Origin: Palsa-1188 sp050010575
GTDB lineage: Bacteria; Bacillota; DSM-12270; Thermacetogeniales; Thermacetogeniaceae
NCBI GenBank assembly: GCA_050010575.1
Contig: JBEKKU010000035.1
Span: 1-17,394, forward strand
Length of the DNA stretch: 17,394 nt
Direction: 5' to 3'
Numbering within the stretch: the first letter of the stretch is position 1; each line of letters starts with the position of its first letter. The translations under genes and the position numbers were made by a program. The notes below the pieces were generated by a model. The model ran no database searches. It was not told the DNA's origin and saw nothing but the letters and a program-made list of their open reading frames with translations. Of this stretch, positions 1 to 5,397 are shown in pieces.

Positions 1-131
1 AGGGACCAGCGGCCACGGCTGAGGATATGGCCAACCAGGGCCTGCGCTACTACACTCCCGAGATGCACCGGGCGGTCTTCGTGCTGCCGCCGTTCGTCCA
101 AGCTCTTCTGGAGCAGGAGGCCAAATCTTGA
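1..131 (+). CDS. speE: Spermidine synthase, C-terminal end (partial)
   Basis: The reading frame that starts at base 3 encodes 42 residues and stops at TGA 129-131; the gene begins before the window. The visible tail contains GLRYYTPEMHRAVFVLPPFV, the conserved C-terminal signature of polyamine aminopropyltransferases (usual form YYNPxxHxAAFxLPPFV). The family transfers the aminopropyl group of decarboxylated S-adenosylmethionine to putrescine in the cytosol, giving spermidine. The stop codon overlaps the TTG start of the agmatinase-family gene by 4 bases (TTGA), so the two are almost certainly translationally coupled in one polyamine operon, the next gene supplying putrescine. The catalytic domain is not visible here, so substrate choice cannot be checked. 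Confidence 0.85.
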   Translation, partial: GPAATAEDMANQGLRYYTPEMHRAVFVLPPFVQALLEQEAKS

Positions 132-1015
132 AGCTGAGCGACCTCTGTACACAAAGCAGGTCGTTTTTAGAAGCCCGGGATGATTATGAAAATGCTCGGG
201 CGGTGCTGCTGGGGGCTCCGCTGGACATCACCTCCAGTTGGCGCATGGGTTCCCGGGAAGCGCCCCAGGCAGTGCGAGACGCCTCGGAGGGGTTGGAGGA
301 GTATAGCCCGCGGCTTGACCGGAACCTGAGCGATTGTGCCTTTTACGATGCCGGAGACTTGCTTATGCCCCTGGGCAATCTGTCAGGCAGCCTGAACAGG
401 ATCGGACAGGCCATCCGGAGGATCGCCGGTGATGGCAAGATTCCCTTCATGTTGGGCGGGGAGCATCTGGTTACCCTGCCGGCGGTGCAGGCCCTGGCCG
501 AGCTGTTTCCCGGCCTGGCGGTGCTGCAGTTTGACGCTCACACCGATCTGAGAGACGACTACCTGGGAGAGAGGCTCTCCCACGCCACGGTGCTCAGGCG
601 CATCTGTGAGGTGGTCGGGGGCCGCAGTGTGTACCAGTTTGGCATCCGTTCGGGGACGAAGGATGAGTTTCAGTACGGGCACAGCCACACCAACTTCTTC
701 CCTTTCGATGTTGTCAGGTCATTGCGATCCTGCCTGGCAGACCTCGGAGAGCGCCCGGTTTACGTGACCCTGGACATAGATGTGCTAGATCCGGCCTACG
801 CTCCGGGCACTGGCGCCCCGGAACCCGATGGTATTAAGCCGGCGGAGATCTTCGAGGTCCTGACCATGCTCCAGGACCTGCAGGTGGTGGGCTGGGACAT
901 CGTAGAACTGGCGCCCCCCTACGACACCTCGGGGATCACCACCATGCTGGTGGCCAAGATCGCCCGGGAGAGCCTGCTAACCTTGGCCAGGGCGGCCTCA
1001 CCGGTTCGCTCCTGA
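128..1015 (+). CDS. speB: Agmatinase (ureohydrolase/arginase family)
   Basis: A 295-residue protein, normal length for bacterial agmatinases. The binuclear manganese ligands of the ureohydrolase family are all present: H113 in GGEH, D136, H138 and D140 in FDAHTD, and D216 and D218 in TLDIDVLDP; the substrate-loop segment GTGAPEPDG follows at about 228-235. The family hydrolyses agmatine to putrescine and urea in the cytosol, and the overlap with speE (shared TTGA) fits a putrescine-to-spermidine route. The start is TTG at 128: it overlaps the speE stop and GGAGG lies 9 nt upstream inside speE. Arginase or formiminoglutamase activity cannot be excluded from motifs alone, but the speE neighbourhood favours agmatinase. 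In some bacteria such enzymes act on N-carbamoyl or aminopropyl derivatives of agmatine instead. Confidence 0.88.
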   Translation: MKLSDLCTQSRSFLEARDDYENARAVLLGAPLDITSSWRMGSREAPQAVRDASEGLEEYSPRLDRNLSDCAFYDAGDLLMPLGNLSGSLNRIGQAIRRIAGDGKIPFMLGGEHLVTLPAVQALAELFPGLAVLQFDAHTDLRDDYLGERLSHATVLRRICEVVGGRSVYQFGIRSGTKDEFQYGHSHTNFFPFDVVRSLRSCLADLGERPVYVTLDIDVLDPAYAPGTGAPEPDGIKPAEIFEVLTMLQDLQVVGWDIVELAPPYDTSGITTMLVAKIARESLLTLARAASPVRS

Positions 1016-1114
1016 TGCGGCAGTAGTTAAAGAGGAAATCGGCCGCAGACCGAGAATCATTATAGTTGAGCAATTGACAAACACGTACCTGCCGGAAGGG
1101 AGGGATTGTTAAAG

Positions 1115-1342
1115 ATGTGTGAATGCTGTACTCCCAAAGAACACCTGGGCCATTTTCACCTCCACGAAATGGGGGGGAAGGACCTGGACGGGCTGAACAA
1201 CGTGATCCGGAGACTGCCAGGCGTATTTGAAGCCCAGCAGGACGACCACGGGGATGCCGCGGCGGTGGTGCTGTTCGATACGCGGATCATCACCGAGGAG
1301 ACCCTGAAGAGCGCCCTCAAAGCCCAGGGATTCCAGGCCTGA
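1115..1342 (+). CDS. Small HMA-like putative metal-binding protein
   Basis: A 75-residue cytosolic protein, or 78 if TTG 1106 is used. ATG 1115 is preferred because the GGAAGGGAGGG Shine-Dalgarno at 1094-1104 sits 10 nt before it but only 1 nt before the TTG. The pattern after residue 20 (L..VIRRLPGVFEA...AAVVLFDTRIITEETLKSAL..QGF) follows the beta-alpha-beta-beta-alpha-beta logic of heavy-metal-associated (HMA, copper-chaperone-like) domains. The usual GMxCxxC loop is absent. Instead the N-terminus carries a C-x-C-C cluster (MCECC) followed by HLGHFHLHEMGG, rich in histidine. Soft-metal binding is therefore plausible but is an inference. No transporter or metal regulator is adjacent, and it starts 99 nt after speB, so co-transcription is uncertain. 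Confidence 0.6.
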   Translation: MCECCTPKEHLGHFHLHEMGGKDLDGLNNVIRRLPGVFEAQQDDHGDAAAVVLFDTRIITEETLKSALKAQGFQA

Positions 1343-1392
1343 GAGCGGTCGGATTGCTGTGCTGCAGACCTCTCTAATTCATGCTCAACCTG

Positions 1393-1421
1393 TTGACTTG
1401 CCAAAACAGTGATGCTATAAT
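1393..1421 (+). promoter_or_regulatory. Sigma-A promoter of the tRNA Val-Asp-Phe-Gly unit
   Basis: TTGACT at 1393-1398 and a perfect TATAAT at 1416-1421 are separated by 17 bp. A start near 1428 would leave a leader of only about 8 nt before tRNA-Val at 1436. Confidence 0.9.
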
Positions 1422-1435
1422 AAGCTTCGTCACTC

Positions 1436-1511
1436 GGGCGATTAGCTCAGCTGGGAGAGCGCCTGCCTTACAAGCAGGAGGTCGGCAGTTCGAGCCTGTC
1501 ATCGCCCACCA
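1436..1511 (+). tRNA. tRNA-Val (anticodon TAC)
   Basis: A full cloverleaf. The acceptor stem GGGCGAT pairs with ATCGCCC, and the anticodon stem CCTGC/GCAGG encloses loop CTTACAA, giving anticodon TAC. The T-arm contains GTTCGAG. Discriminator A1508 and an encoded CCA at 1509-1511. First gene of a four-tRNA unit. Confidence 0.95.
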
Positions 1512-1542
1512 TTGAAGCGCATCACCACAAAGGTGCTGACGC

Positions 1543-1619
1543 GGAGCTGTAGTGTAGCGGTTTAACACGTCGGCCTGTCAAGCCGAAGATCGAGGGTTCG
1601 AATCCCTTCAGCTCCGCCA
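1543..1619 (+). tRNA. tRNA-Asp (anticodon GTC)
   Basis: Acceptor GGAGCTG (1543-1549) pairs with CAGCTCC (1609-1615). The anticodon stem TCGGC/GCCGA encloses CTGTCAA, giving GTC. Discriminator G1616 is the expected aspartate identity base and CCA is encoded at 1617-1619. Starting at 1541 would also pair but would leave a C discriminator and no CCA, so 1543 is chosen. Confidence 0.95.
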
Positions 1620-1635
1620 TCTTAAAAAACGAAGT

Positions 1636-1711
<76 letters not shown>

Positions 1712-1727
1712 TAATAAGCAGTTACGA

Positions 1728-1802
1728 GCGGAAGTAGCTCAGCGGTAGAGCATCGCCTTGCCAAGGCGAGGGTCGAGGGTTCAAATCCCTTCTTCCGCTC
1801 CA
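1728..1802 (+). tRNA. tRNA-Gly (anticodon GCC)
   Basis: Acceptor GCGGAAG pairs with CTTCCGC (1792-1798). The anticodon stem TCGCC/GGCGA encloses TTGCCAA, giving GCC. Discriminator T1799 with CCA at 1800-1802. Last gene of the first tRNA unit. Confidence 0.95.
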
Positions 1803-1841
1803 TTTTATTGTCTTCGACATGTTAAGGATGTCCATTGTTTG

Positions 1842-1860
1842 CCCTCTTTAGAGGGTTTTT
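1842..1860 (+). terminator. Intrinsic terminator after tRNA-Gly
   Basis: CCCTC and GAGGG form a 5-bp stem around a TTTA loop and are followed at once by five T residues. The stem is short but well placed, between the first tRNA unit and the promoter of the second. Confidence 0.65.
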
Positions 1861-1861
1861 A

Positions 1862-1890
1862 TTGTCAAGGTGCCGAATATGTTTTATAAT
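1862..1890 (+). promoter_or_regulatory. Sigma-A promoter of the tRNA Cys-Leu unit
   Basis: TTGTCA at 1862-1867 and a perfect TATAAT at 1885-1890 with a 17-bp spacer. A start near 1897 gives a leader of about 26 nt to tRNA-Cys. It begins directly after the preceding terminator, so the two tRNA units are transcribed independently. Confidence 0.88.
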
Positions 1891-1922
1891 AGGCTCGAAA
1901 AACTGAAGATGATCAACCAAGA

Positions 1923-1998
1923 GGGCAAGTGGCGAAGTGGTTAACGCAGCGGACTGCAAATCCGCCACTCGCCGGTTCAACTCCGGCCTTGCCCTCCA
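1923..1998 (+). tRNA. tRNA-Cys (anticodon GCA)
   Basis: Acceptor GGGCAAG pairs with CTTGCCC (1988-1994). The anticodon stem GCGGA/TCCGC encloses CTGCAAA, giving GCA. Discriminator T1995, the cysteine identity base, and an encoded CCA at 1996-1998. Confidence 0.95.
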
Positions 1999-2018
1999 TT
2001 TTATTTTAATGAACATAA

Positions 2019-2107
2019 GCCGGGATGGCGGAATTGGCAGACGCACGGGACTTAAAATCCCGGGGGCTTCGCGGCCCGTACCGGTTCAAGTCCGGTTCCC
2101 GGCACCA
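2019..2107 (+). tRNA. tRNA-Leu (anticodon TAA)
   Basis: An 89-nt class II tRNA with a long variable arm. Acceptor GCCGGGA pairs with TCCCGGC (2097-2103). The anticodon stem CGGGA/TCCCG encloses CTTAAAA, giving TAA. Discriminator A2104 and encoded CCA at 2105-2107. Its 3' portion from 2048 is repeated imperfectly at 4278-4329, marking this gene as the insertion target of the adjacent island. Confidence 0.95.
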
Positions 2108-2121
2108 GATATGCCTGGTGT

Positions 2122-2163
2122 AATGCCGCTTTGCGGGTTTTCCCACAAAGTGGCATTTTTTAA
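2122..2163 (+). terminator. Intrinsic terminator after tRNA-Leu
   Basis: AATGCC-CTTTG pairs with CAAAG-GGCATT (one mismatched position), the apical region being CGGGTTTTCCCA, and the 3' arm runs into TTTTTT. It lies 14 nt past the CCA of tRNA-Leu, just inside the island side of the integration junction. Confidence 0.85.
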
Positions 2164-2214
2164 TTCCGCTCTGCTAATACTTCTTCAACCACAATATGAT
2201 GGATTAAAGATCAA

Positions 2215-2226
2215 GTATGTACATAC
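2215..2226. repeat. 12-bp perfect palindrome
   Basis: GTATGTACATAC reads the same on both strands and lies about 60 nt upstream of the hicAB -35 box. It could be an operator for the toxin-antitoxin complex or part of the old attachment region. Function is not established by the sequence. Confidence 0.4.
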
Positions 2227-2286
2227 GCATTGTTAAAGTCAGAGGTATCCGTTACATGTAGGTTGCTCACCGGGAAAAGGTAACTA

Positions 2287-2315
2287 TTGGCGTGGTGATT
2301 ATCTTGGGCTATAAT
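2287..2315 (+). promoter_or_regulatory. Promoter of hicAB
   Basis: TTGGCG at 2287-2292 and a perfect TATAAT at 2310-2315 with a 17-bp spacer, ending 29 nt before the hicA start. The -10 lies inside a tandem 9-bp repeat (CTATAATGA, CTATAATAA; 2309-2326), so a second TATAAT occurs at 2319-2324, but without a good -35 partner. Confidence 0.75.
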
Positions 2316-2344
2316 GACTATAATAAGCTTAAAGAAGGTTCTGC

Positions 2345-2605
2345 ATGGGAAAGTGGGATAAGCTTTTTAATCGTCTTCTAAATGGCCGCTCAGATACAAA
2401 TATTTCTTTTTCTGAGTTATGTAATTTGCTAGATTGGCTGGGATTTGAAAAACGAACCAGTGCAGGTCATCATATATTCTATAAGGACGGCATTGACGAG
2501 ATCATCAATTTGCAGCCAATAGGTGTATTAGCCAAGGCCTACCAGATCAAACAGGTCCGCAACATCATCCTGAAATACCGCTTAGGGGGTGGGGAAGATG
2601 TATAA
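2345..2605 (+). CDS. hicA: HicA-family mRNA interferase toxin
   Basis: An 86-residue protein of the size expected for HicA toxins, which have a double-stranded-RNA-binding-like fold and cleave mRNA. The key motif is SAGHHIFYKD at about 39-48, with the conserved catalytic histidine (H42 or H43) after a glycine, preceded by the amphipathic helix ELCNLLDWLGFEKR. This matches the family pattern (helix, then G(S/H)HxxF). ATG 2345 follows an AAGAAGG Shine-Dalgarno at 2333-2339. Its stop overlaps the start of hicB by 8 nt, the usual coupled toxin-first order of this family. It lies in the island bounded by the tRNA-Leu repeats, where such modules may stabilise the DNA. Confidence 0.82.
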   Translation: MGKWDKLFNRLLNGRSDTNISFSELCNLLDWLGFEKRTSAGHHIFYKDGIDEIINLQPIGVLAKAYQIKQVRNIILKYRLGGGEDV

Positions 2606-2807
2606 ATACGAAGTAATTATCTATTGGAGCGATGATGACCAGTCGTTCATCGCTGAGGTCCCGGAGTTGCCCGGGTGCGCTGCTGACGGGGTGACTCATC
2701 AGGAAGCGCTGGCGAACGTCCAAGTGGTTATCGAAGAGTGGATAGAGACAGCAACCATATTAGGAAGGGAAGTGCCTAGGCCAAGGGGTAGGCTGGCTTA
2801 CGCTTAA
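2598..2807 (+). CDS. hicB: HicB-family antitoxin, short form
   Basis: A 69-residue protein starting at ATG 2598, behind a GGGGGTGGGG Shine-Dalgarno at 2585-2594; a GTG at 2589 in the same frame is less well placed. The sequence shows the HicB partial RNase H-like fold: YEVIIYWSDDDQSFIAEVPELPGC, then a helix QEALANVQVVIEEWIETA and a GREVPRPRG turn. It lacks the C-terminal helix-turn-helix or ribbon-helix-helix found in longer HicB proteins, so it probably neutralises HicA but may need another partner or the complex for DNA binding. A terminator follows 27 nt after the stop, closing a two-gene operon. Confidence 0.85.
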   Translation: MYKYEVIIYWSDDDQSFIAEVPELPGCAADGVTHQEALANVQVVIEEWIETATILGREVPRPRGRLAYA

Positions 2808-2834
2808 TGCCTGGGACTTATATGAGATTCGGAG

Positions 2835-2865
2835 ACTGCCGTGCGTCAAGCGGCAGTTTTGCTTT
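2835..2865 (+). terminator. Intrinsic terminator after hicB
   Basis: ACTGCCG (2835-2841) pairs perfectly with CGGCAGT (2851-2857) around a 9-nt loop, followed by the T-rich tract TTTGCTTT. Confidence 0.8.
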
Positions 2866-3091
2866 ATTGAAACTGCCATAGCAGTAATTGTCGAGTTAAA
2901 ATTTGCAACCCTCGTGCAACCGGAAGGACCGAAATAATGTCGAGGCCGCCCGATTCCAGCTCGTGATGGCGATCAAGCGCCCATTGCTTGGATAGATCGG
3001 TATCGATGCCGAAGATAGTGTTGGCAAGCTGGCTGAGGTGCTCCTTGACGTGGTGCAGATCGACTATCTGGATCGCCTCCGGGGCAATCAT
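2864..3091 (-). pseudogene. ISKra4-like transposase fragment
   Basis: The reverse strand encodes AIQIVDLHHVKEHLSQLANTI followed by a D...QWALDRHHELESGG segment. This resembles the central region of ISKra4-family transposases (QIVDxYHxxEHLxxLAxxLFG...AxxWxxxRxxELxxGG), including the aspartate of the IVD motif. Similarity is judged by eye from memory of the family. The frame stays open for about 40 more codons upstream (to about 3215), but that part does not look transposase-like, and neither end of an element is seen. It is a fossil inside the island, antisense to hicAB and vapBC. The rest of the 560-base gap between hicB and vapB shows only the hicB terminator and AT-rich sequence before vapB. 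Confidence 0.5.
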
Positions 3092-3370
3092 GTTTCGAAT
3101 TCCCGCAAGGCCTGGGAGCAGACACCCGGGGCGCTGGAATGGTTGCAGGAAATGCGTCCAGCAGCAGGAAGAGAGAATTGAGTTTCTTGAGGCGTAAGGG
3201 TTTGAGATAAGCGTTCAGGGAAGATTTTCGATTCTGGAGAATGGAAACGAAATAAATTTGAGACTACGGCATGGCAGGTATTTTAAACGGTCTATCTTGA
3301 AAACATGAGGTAGATATTCAATGCTTTCTATGATACTTTATTTAGAGAAAAAACTATTGGGGGGATTACT

Positions 3371-3631
3371 GTGATCCCGGTCAGAACAAGAGTGGAGCTA
3401 GATGGTCGTATTTCCATCGGAGAGGTGTTAAAGATGGCTAAGATGCAACCGGGCGATTGGGTAGATATTACTCCTGCCAATAATAAAATAACTATAAAGA
3501 TCGCTAGGCGAATAAAGCCAAAAGGGGTTGTCAGGGCTGCGGCAGGGCTCTTGAAGGACAGAAATGATTTAGCGGATGAGATGCTGCGAGCCAGGGAGGA
3601 TGAAGATGACCGGCCAGGAACCACCATTTAA
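3371..3631 (+). CDS. vapB: VapB/AbrB-type antitoxin
   Basis: An 86-residue protein read from GTG 3371, behind a strong TTGGGGGGAT Shine-Dalgarno at 3356-3365. Residues 1-48 fit the swapped-hairpin AbrB/MazE DNA-binding fold: VRTRVELDGRISIGEVLKMA, then MQPGDWVDITPANNKITI. The C-terminal part (GLLKDRNDLADEMLRARED) is acidic and helical, as expected for the toxin-wrapping tail. The family represses its own promoter and neutralises the PIN-domain toxin. Its end overlaps the preferred vapC start by 26 nt, a classical coupled arrangement. No convincing sigma-A promoter is visible in the AT-rich 130 bases upstream. Confidence 0.8.
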   Translation: MIPVRTRVELDGRISIGEVLKMAKMQPGDWVDITPANNKITIKIARRIKPKGVVRAAAGLLKDRNDLADEMLRAREDEDDRPGTTI

Positions 3632-4019
3632 CAGGTATGTGGTCGATACCAATATCGTCATCTATACTCTTAAGGGGATTGAGCAGGCGGTAGCAGCAAT
3701 GGAAAAATTTGAAGATGACGACATCGAGGTCTATTACTCAACGATAGTGGAGGCAGAATTATTTTCCTTTCACGAACTCACAGAAGAAGAGAGTGGCAAA
3801 ATTAGGGCCGTCTTGGATCTTGGGGAAATTGTTTACGTCGATTCCGAAGTTGCTTTGAAGGCTGCCGAGCTTCGTTTATTGAGCAGAAAAACGTATCAGC
3901 GCAAGCTTAAATTACCGGATGCCATTGTTGCTGCAACAGCTTTGGTATATTCGGCGGTTCTGGTTACTCGCAATATTGAAGACTTTGACCATCTGAAAAA
4001 ACATGATTTACTTCTATAG
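3606..4019 (+). CDS. vapC: VapC-type PIN-domain ribonuclease toxin
   Basis: 137 residues from ATG 3606, preceded by AGGGAGG at 3593-3599. Longer in-frame starts (ATG 3600 and further upstream) lie too close to this site or before it. The PIN fold carries its acidic metal-binding residues in order: D14 in VVDTNIVIY, E51 in VEAELFSF, D105 in LPDAIVAATAL, and D126 in TRNIEDF. All four are intact, so the enzyme is probably active, acting as a Mg-dependent endoribonuclease on tRNA or rRNA like other VapC proteins (family knowledge). It is the last gene of the island before the displaced tRNA-Leu fragment and has no obvious T-rich hairpin after it. Confidence 0.85.
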   Translation: MTGQEPPFNRYVVDTNIVIYTLKGIEQAVAAMEKFEDDDIEVYYSTIVEAELFSFHELTEEESGKIRAVLDLGEIVYVDSEVALKAAELRLLSRKTYQRKLKLPDAIVAATALVYSAVLVTRNIEDFDHLKKHDLLL

Positions 4020-4129
4020 AACCCATTGAATGCAATTCAACAAGAATAGATGATAAAACCCCTGACAAACCATGCTGTGTATAACACGTAAACCTAGACC
4101 ATGATAATCCCGTTACAAAGATGCTATTT

Positions 4130-4151
4130 CCGTGCTACTGCCGTGCTACTG
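4130..4151. repeat. Tandem 11-bp direct repeat
   Basis: CCGTGCTACTG occurs twice head to tail without a spacer, about 130 nt inside the right end of the island. Tandem sites of this kind near an att site are typical of integrase arm-binding sequences; that role is an inference. Confidence 0.6.
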
Positions 4152-4176
4152 AAAAATAAAATATAACTCGATATGA

Positions 4177-4260
4177 ACAGATACAGATTGATATGTGCCC
4201 CCGCCTCAATGTATTGGTATTACTGAATAATTTGACACTGGAAGACACTGACAGATACAG
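4177..4260. repeat. Spaced direct repeats near the island end
   Basis: ACAGATACAG occurs at 4177-4186 and 4251-4260. Between and beside them are GATATG pairs and an ACACTG-GAAG-ACACTG repeat. Together with the 11-bp tandem repeat they form a repeat-rich 130-nt block just inside the displaced tRNA fragment, consistent with integrase or excisionase binding sites. Confidence 0.45.
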
Positions 4261-4277
4261 CTGTAACGCTCAATACC

Positions 4278-4329
4278 GGACTTAAAATCCCGGGGGCCCG
4301 TACCGGTTCAAGTCCGGTTCCCGGCACCA
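4278..4329 (+). repeat. Displaced 3' fragment of tRNA-Leu (attachment-site repeat)
   Basis: From GGACTTAAAATCCCGGGGG through the terminal CCA this copies 2048-2107 of the intact tRNA-Leu gene. It is identical except for 8 nt missing from the variable arm (the CTTCGCGG stretch). There is no acceptor 5' half, D-arm or full anticodon stem, so it is not a functional tRNA. Its position and orientation are what an integrase crossing over in the 3' part of a tRNA gene leaves behind. Confidence 0.9.
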
Positions 4330-4390
4330 CTCAAGGCTTTCAGGGATCGCAAATGGTAACTGATGGAAGCTATTATCCATTTGCAACCCT

Positions 4391-4447
4391 TTGAAACCGC
4401 AAGGGTTTCAAGATCGATTCCCCCGGTTGCGACGGGGGAGTTTTTTT
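4391..4447 (+). terminator. Two hairpins, the second an intrinsic terminator
   Basis: TTGAAACC (4391-4398) pairs with GGTTTCAA (4404-4411). Next, TCCCCC (4419-4424) pairs with GGGGGA (4434-4439) and runs into seven T residues (4441-4447). AACCCTT at 4385-4391 can also pair with AAGGGTT (4401-4407), so the first hairpin has a mutually exclusive alternative. This may be the original terminator of the tRNA Cys-Leu unit, pushed away by the island. Confidence 0.7.
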
Positions 4448-4504
4448 GGTCCGAAGATAGCCTAGTCGAAAAAGTATCCGCAATTTTGCACTTCCTTTTC
4501 GCCG

Positions 4505-4609
4505 TCACGTCGATGTAAGTTTCTGATGCCACCTGTGGGCTTCTTCTCGGAGTACTTCCAGGACCACCTTGGCTTTGTGCTCGGCTGAATAATGATTGCG
4601 TGTTTTCAT
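4505..4609 (-). pseudogene. IS3-family transposase orfA, N-terminal stub
   Basis: On the reverse strand ATG 4609 opens a 34-codon frame beginning MKTRNHYSAEHKAKVVLEVL and then REE. This is the characteristic start of IS3-family OrfA helix-turn-helix proteins (MKxRxxYSxExKAxVVLExLREE). The similarity stops after about 23 residues and a TGA follows at 4505-4507. A neighbouring frame reading ASETYID may be the frameshifted continuation. No orfB follows within the next kilobase in that direction, so the insertion sequence is dead. It lies between the island and the XRE gene, in the same orientation as the latter. Confidence 0.75.
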
Positions 4610-4661
4610 GCTCCCATTTTAACTTATTTTTCTATTTCCGTGTCTCGTTTCTAGGGAGCAT
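4608..4661. repeat. Inverted repeat around the IS3 orfA start
   Basis: ATGCTCCC (4608-4615) and GGGAGCAT (4654-4661) are perfect 8-bp inverted repeats with a 38-nt loop. In reverse-strand RNA the downstream arm contains the GGGAG and most of the start codon of the orfA stub, so the hairpin could hide the ribosome site. Confidence 0.5.
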
Positions 4662-4757
4662 TATATACCCTCATTTTTCAAGGAGCGACTGGCTGTTTGT
4701 TACTGCGAAAGGAATTAATATATACGGTAATTAGTGTTTACTTAACCGACATCTGAT

Positions 4758-5270
4758 TCATGGGCAGCTTCCTGCTGTTTTATTTTGGGCTTTCTCAACC
4801 ACATCGGTGGGGATGGCCCGATCAAATTGGACGGAGGCCCAGGCTTTGAGTTTCTCGTCACCGACAGACCATAGCTCATAAAGGGTATTGACAATATGAT
4901 CTAAGTCAGCATCACCGGTGCTGGTATGGTAGTTACAGCGGCCTTTGGCGTCTGCCAGGTGATGGTGTTCCTTCATAATAATATTAAAGGCTTGAGAGAT
5001 GGCTCGCTCACCATAGCGGGCCATTATATTTTCCAGGGCTTCTTCGGGGGCGATAAATATATCACCTTCACCTGTATCTAACCAATGCCTTGATATAAAA
5101 TATTCACTACAAATGTGCTTTAGTAACAACTCTGAAGCCTTTCCCTTTGACCCTTCGATTTTTGAAATATGCGCATGATCTATGCCCAACGTATTTGCAA
5201 ACTCACTCTGGGTCAAACTAAGTGCTTTCCGAATTTCTTTAAATCTTAATCCGATGTCGATTTCACTCAA
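4758..5270 (-). CDS. XRE-family transcriptional regulator
   Basis: Translated from TTG 5270 (M-S-E-I-D-I-G-L-R-F) this is 170 residues; TTG 5282 would add four but leaves no room after the AAAGAAG site. The N-terminal 55 residues form a Cro/CI-type helix-turn-helix (RFKEIRKALSLTQSEFANTL, then GIDHAHISKIEGSKG, then LLLKHICSEYFISRHWLDTGEG). The last 100 residues are a helical region with a histidine patch (EHHHLAD) and the conserved-looking WSVGDEKLKAWASVQFDRA. It probably represses a nearby promoter; the divergent consensus promoter at 5301-5329 is the obvious candidate. No phage or toxin gene is coupled to it. The C-terminal domain is not one I can name. Confidence 0.82.
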   Translation of the reverse strand: MSEIDIGLRFKEIRKALSLTQSEFANTLGIDHAHISKIEGSKGKASELLLKHICSEYFISRHWLDTGEGDIFIAPEEALENIMARYGERAISQAFNIIMKEHHHLADAKGRCNYHTSTGDADLDHIVNTLYELWSVGDEKLKAWASVQFDRAIPTDVVEKAQNKTAGSCP

Positions 5271-5300
5271 AAGAAATACCAACTTCTTTCGATAAAACTA

Positions 5301-5329
5301 TTGACAATGTGACTGAGCCGATTTATAAT
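5301..5329 (+). promoter_or_regulatory. Consensus sigma-A promoter without an obvious gene
   Basis: TTGACA (5301-5306) and TATAAT (5324-5329) with a 17-bp spacer, both boxes perfect. It points away from the XRE gene into the decayed region. TTGACA and TGTCAA (5335-5340) form an inverted repeat around it, which could be a repressor operator. No credible forward gene follows before 6295. Confidence 0.8.
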
Positions 5330-5397
5330 ACTCCTGTCAAACCAGCAATAGACAACAGAAGAAGATTAAGGTTCCGTTTTCCGCACCATGTTATCGG

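Larger units (their letters stand above)
2048..4329. mobile_element. Integrase-less genomic island in tRNA-Leu carrying HicAB and VapBC
   Basis: The segment is bounded by direct repeats: the 3' part of tRNA-Leu (2048-2107) and its displaced copy (4278-4329). Between them lie hicAB, an ISKra4-like fossil, vapBC and a repeat-rich zone. The base composition is visibly more AT-rich than the spe genes and the cheA region. No integrase or excisionase gene is present, so it is either a deletion remnant of a larger element or a non-autonomous one. The boundaries are taken as the outer edges of the two repeats. Confidence 0.7.

Noticed and set aside
1074..1079. TTGACA box before the HMA-like gene
   Set aside because: No -10 element is found at 16-18 bp; the position falls in the ribosome-binding region.
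1344..1377. Weak inverted repeat after the HMA-like gene
   Set aside because: The arms are short and mismatched and no T-tract follows, so a terminator cannot be supported.
2988..3197. 69-codon forward frame between hicB and vapB
   Set aside because: Its residues look random and it is antisense to the transposase fossil; no start signal precedes it.
4278..4329. A second functional tRNA-Leu gene
   Set aside because: Only the 3' part is present, with no 5' acceptor strand or D-arm and a shortened variable arm.
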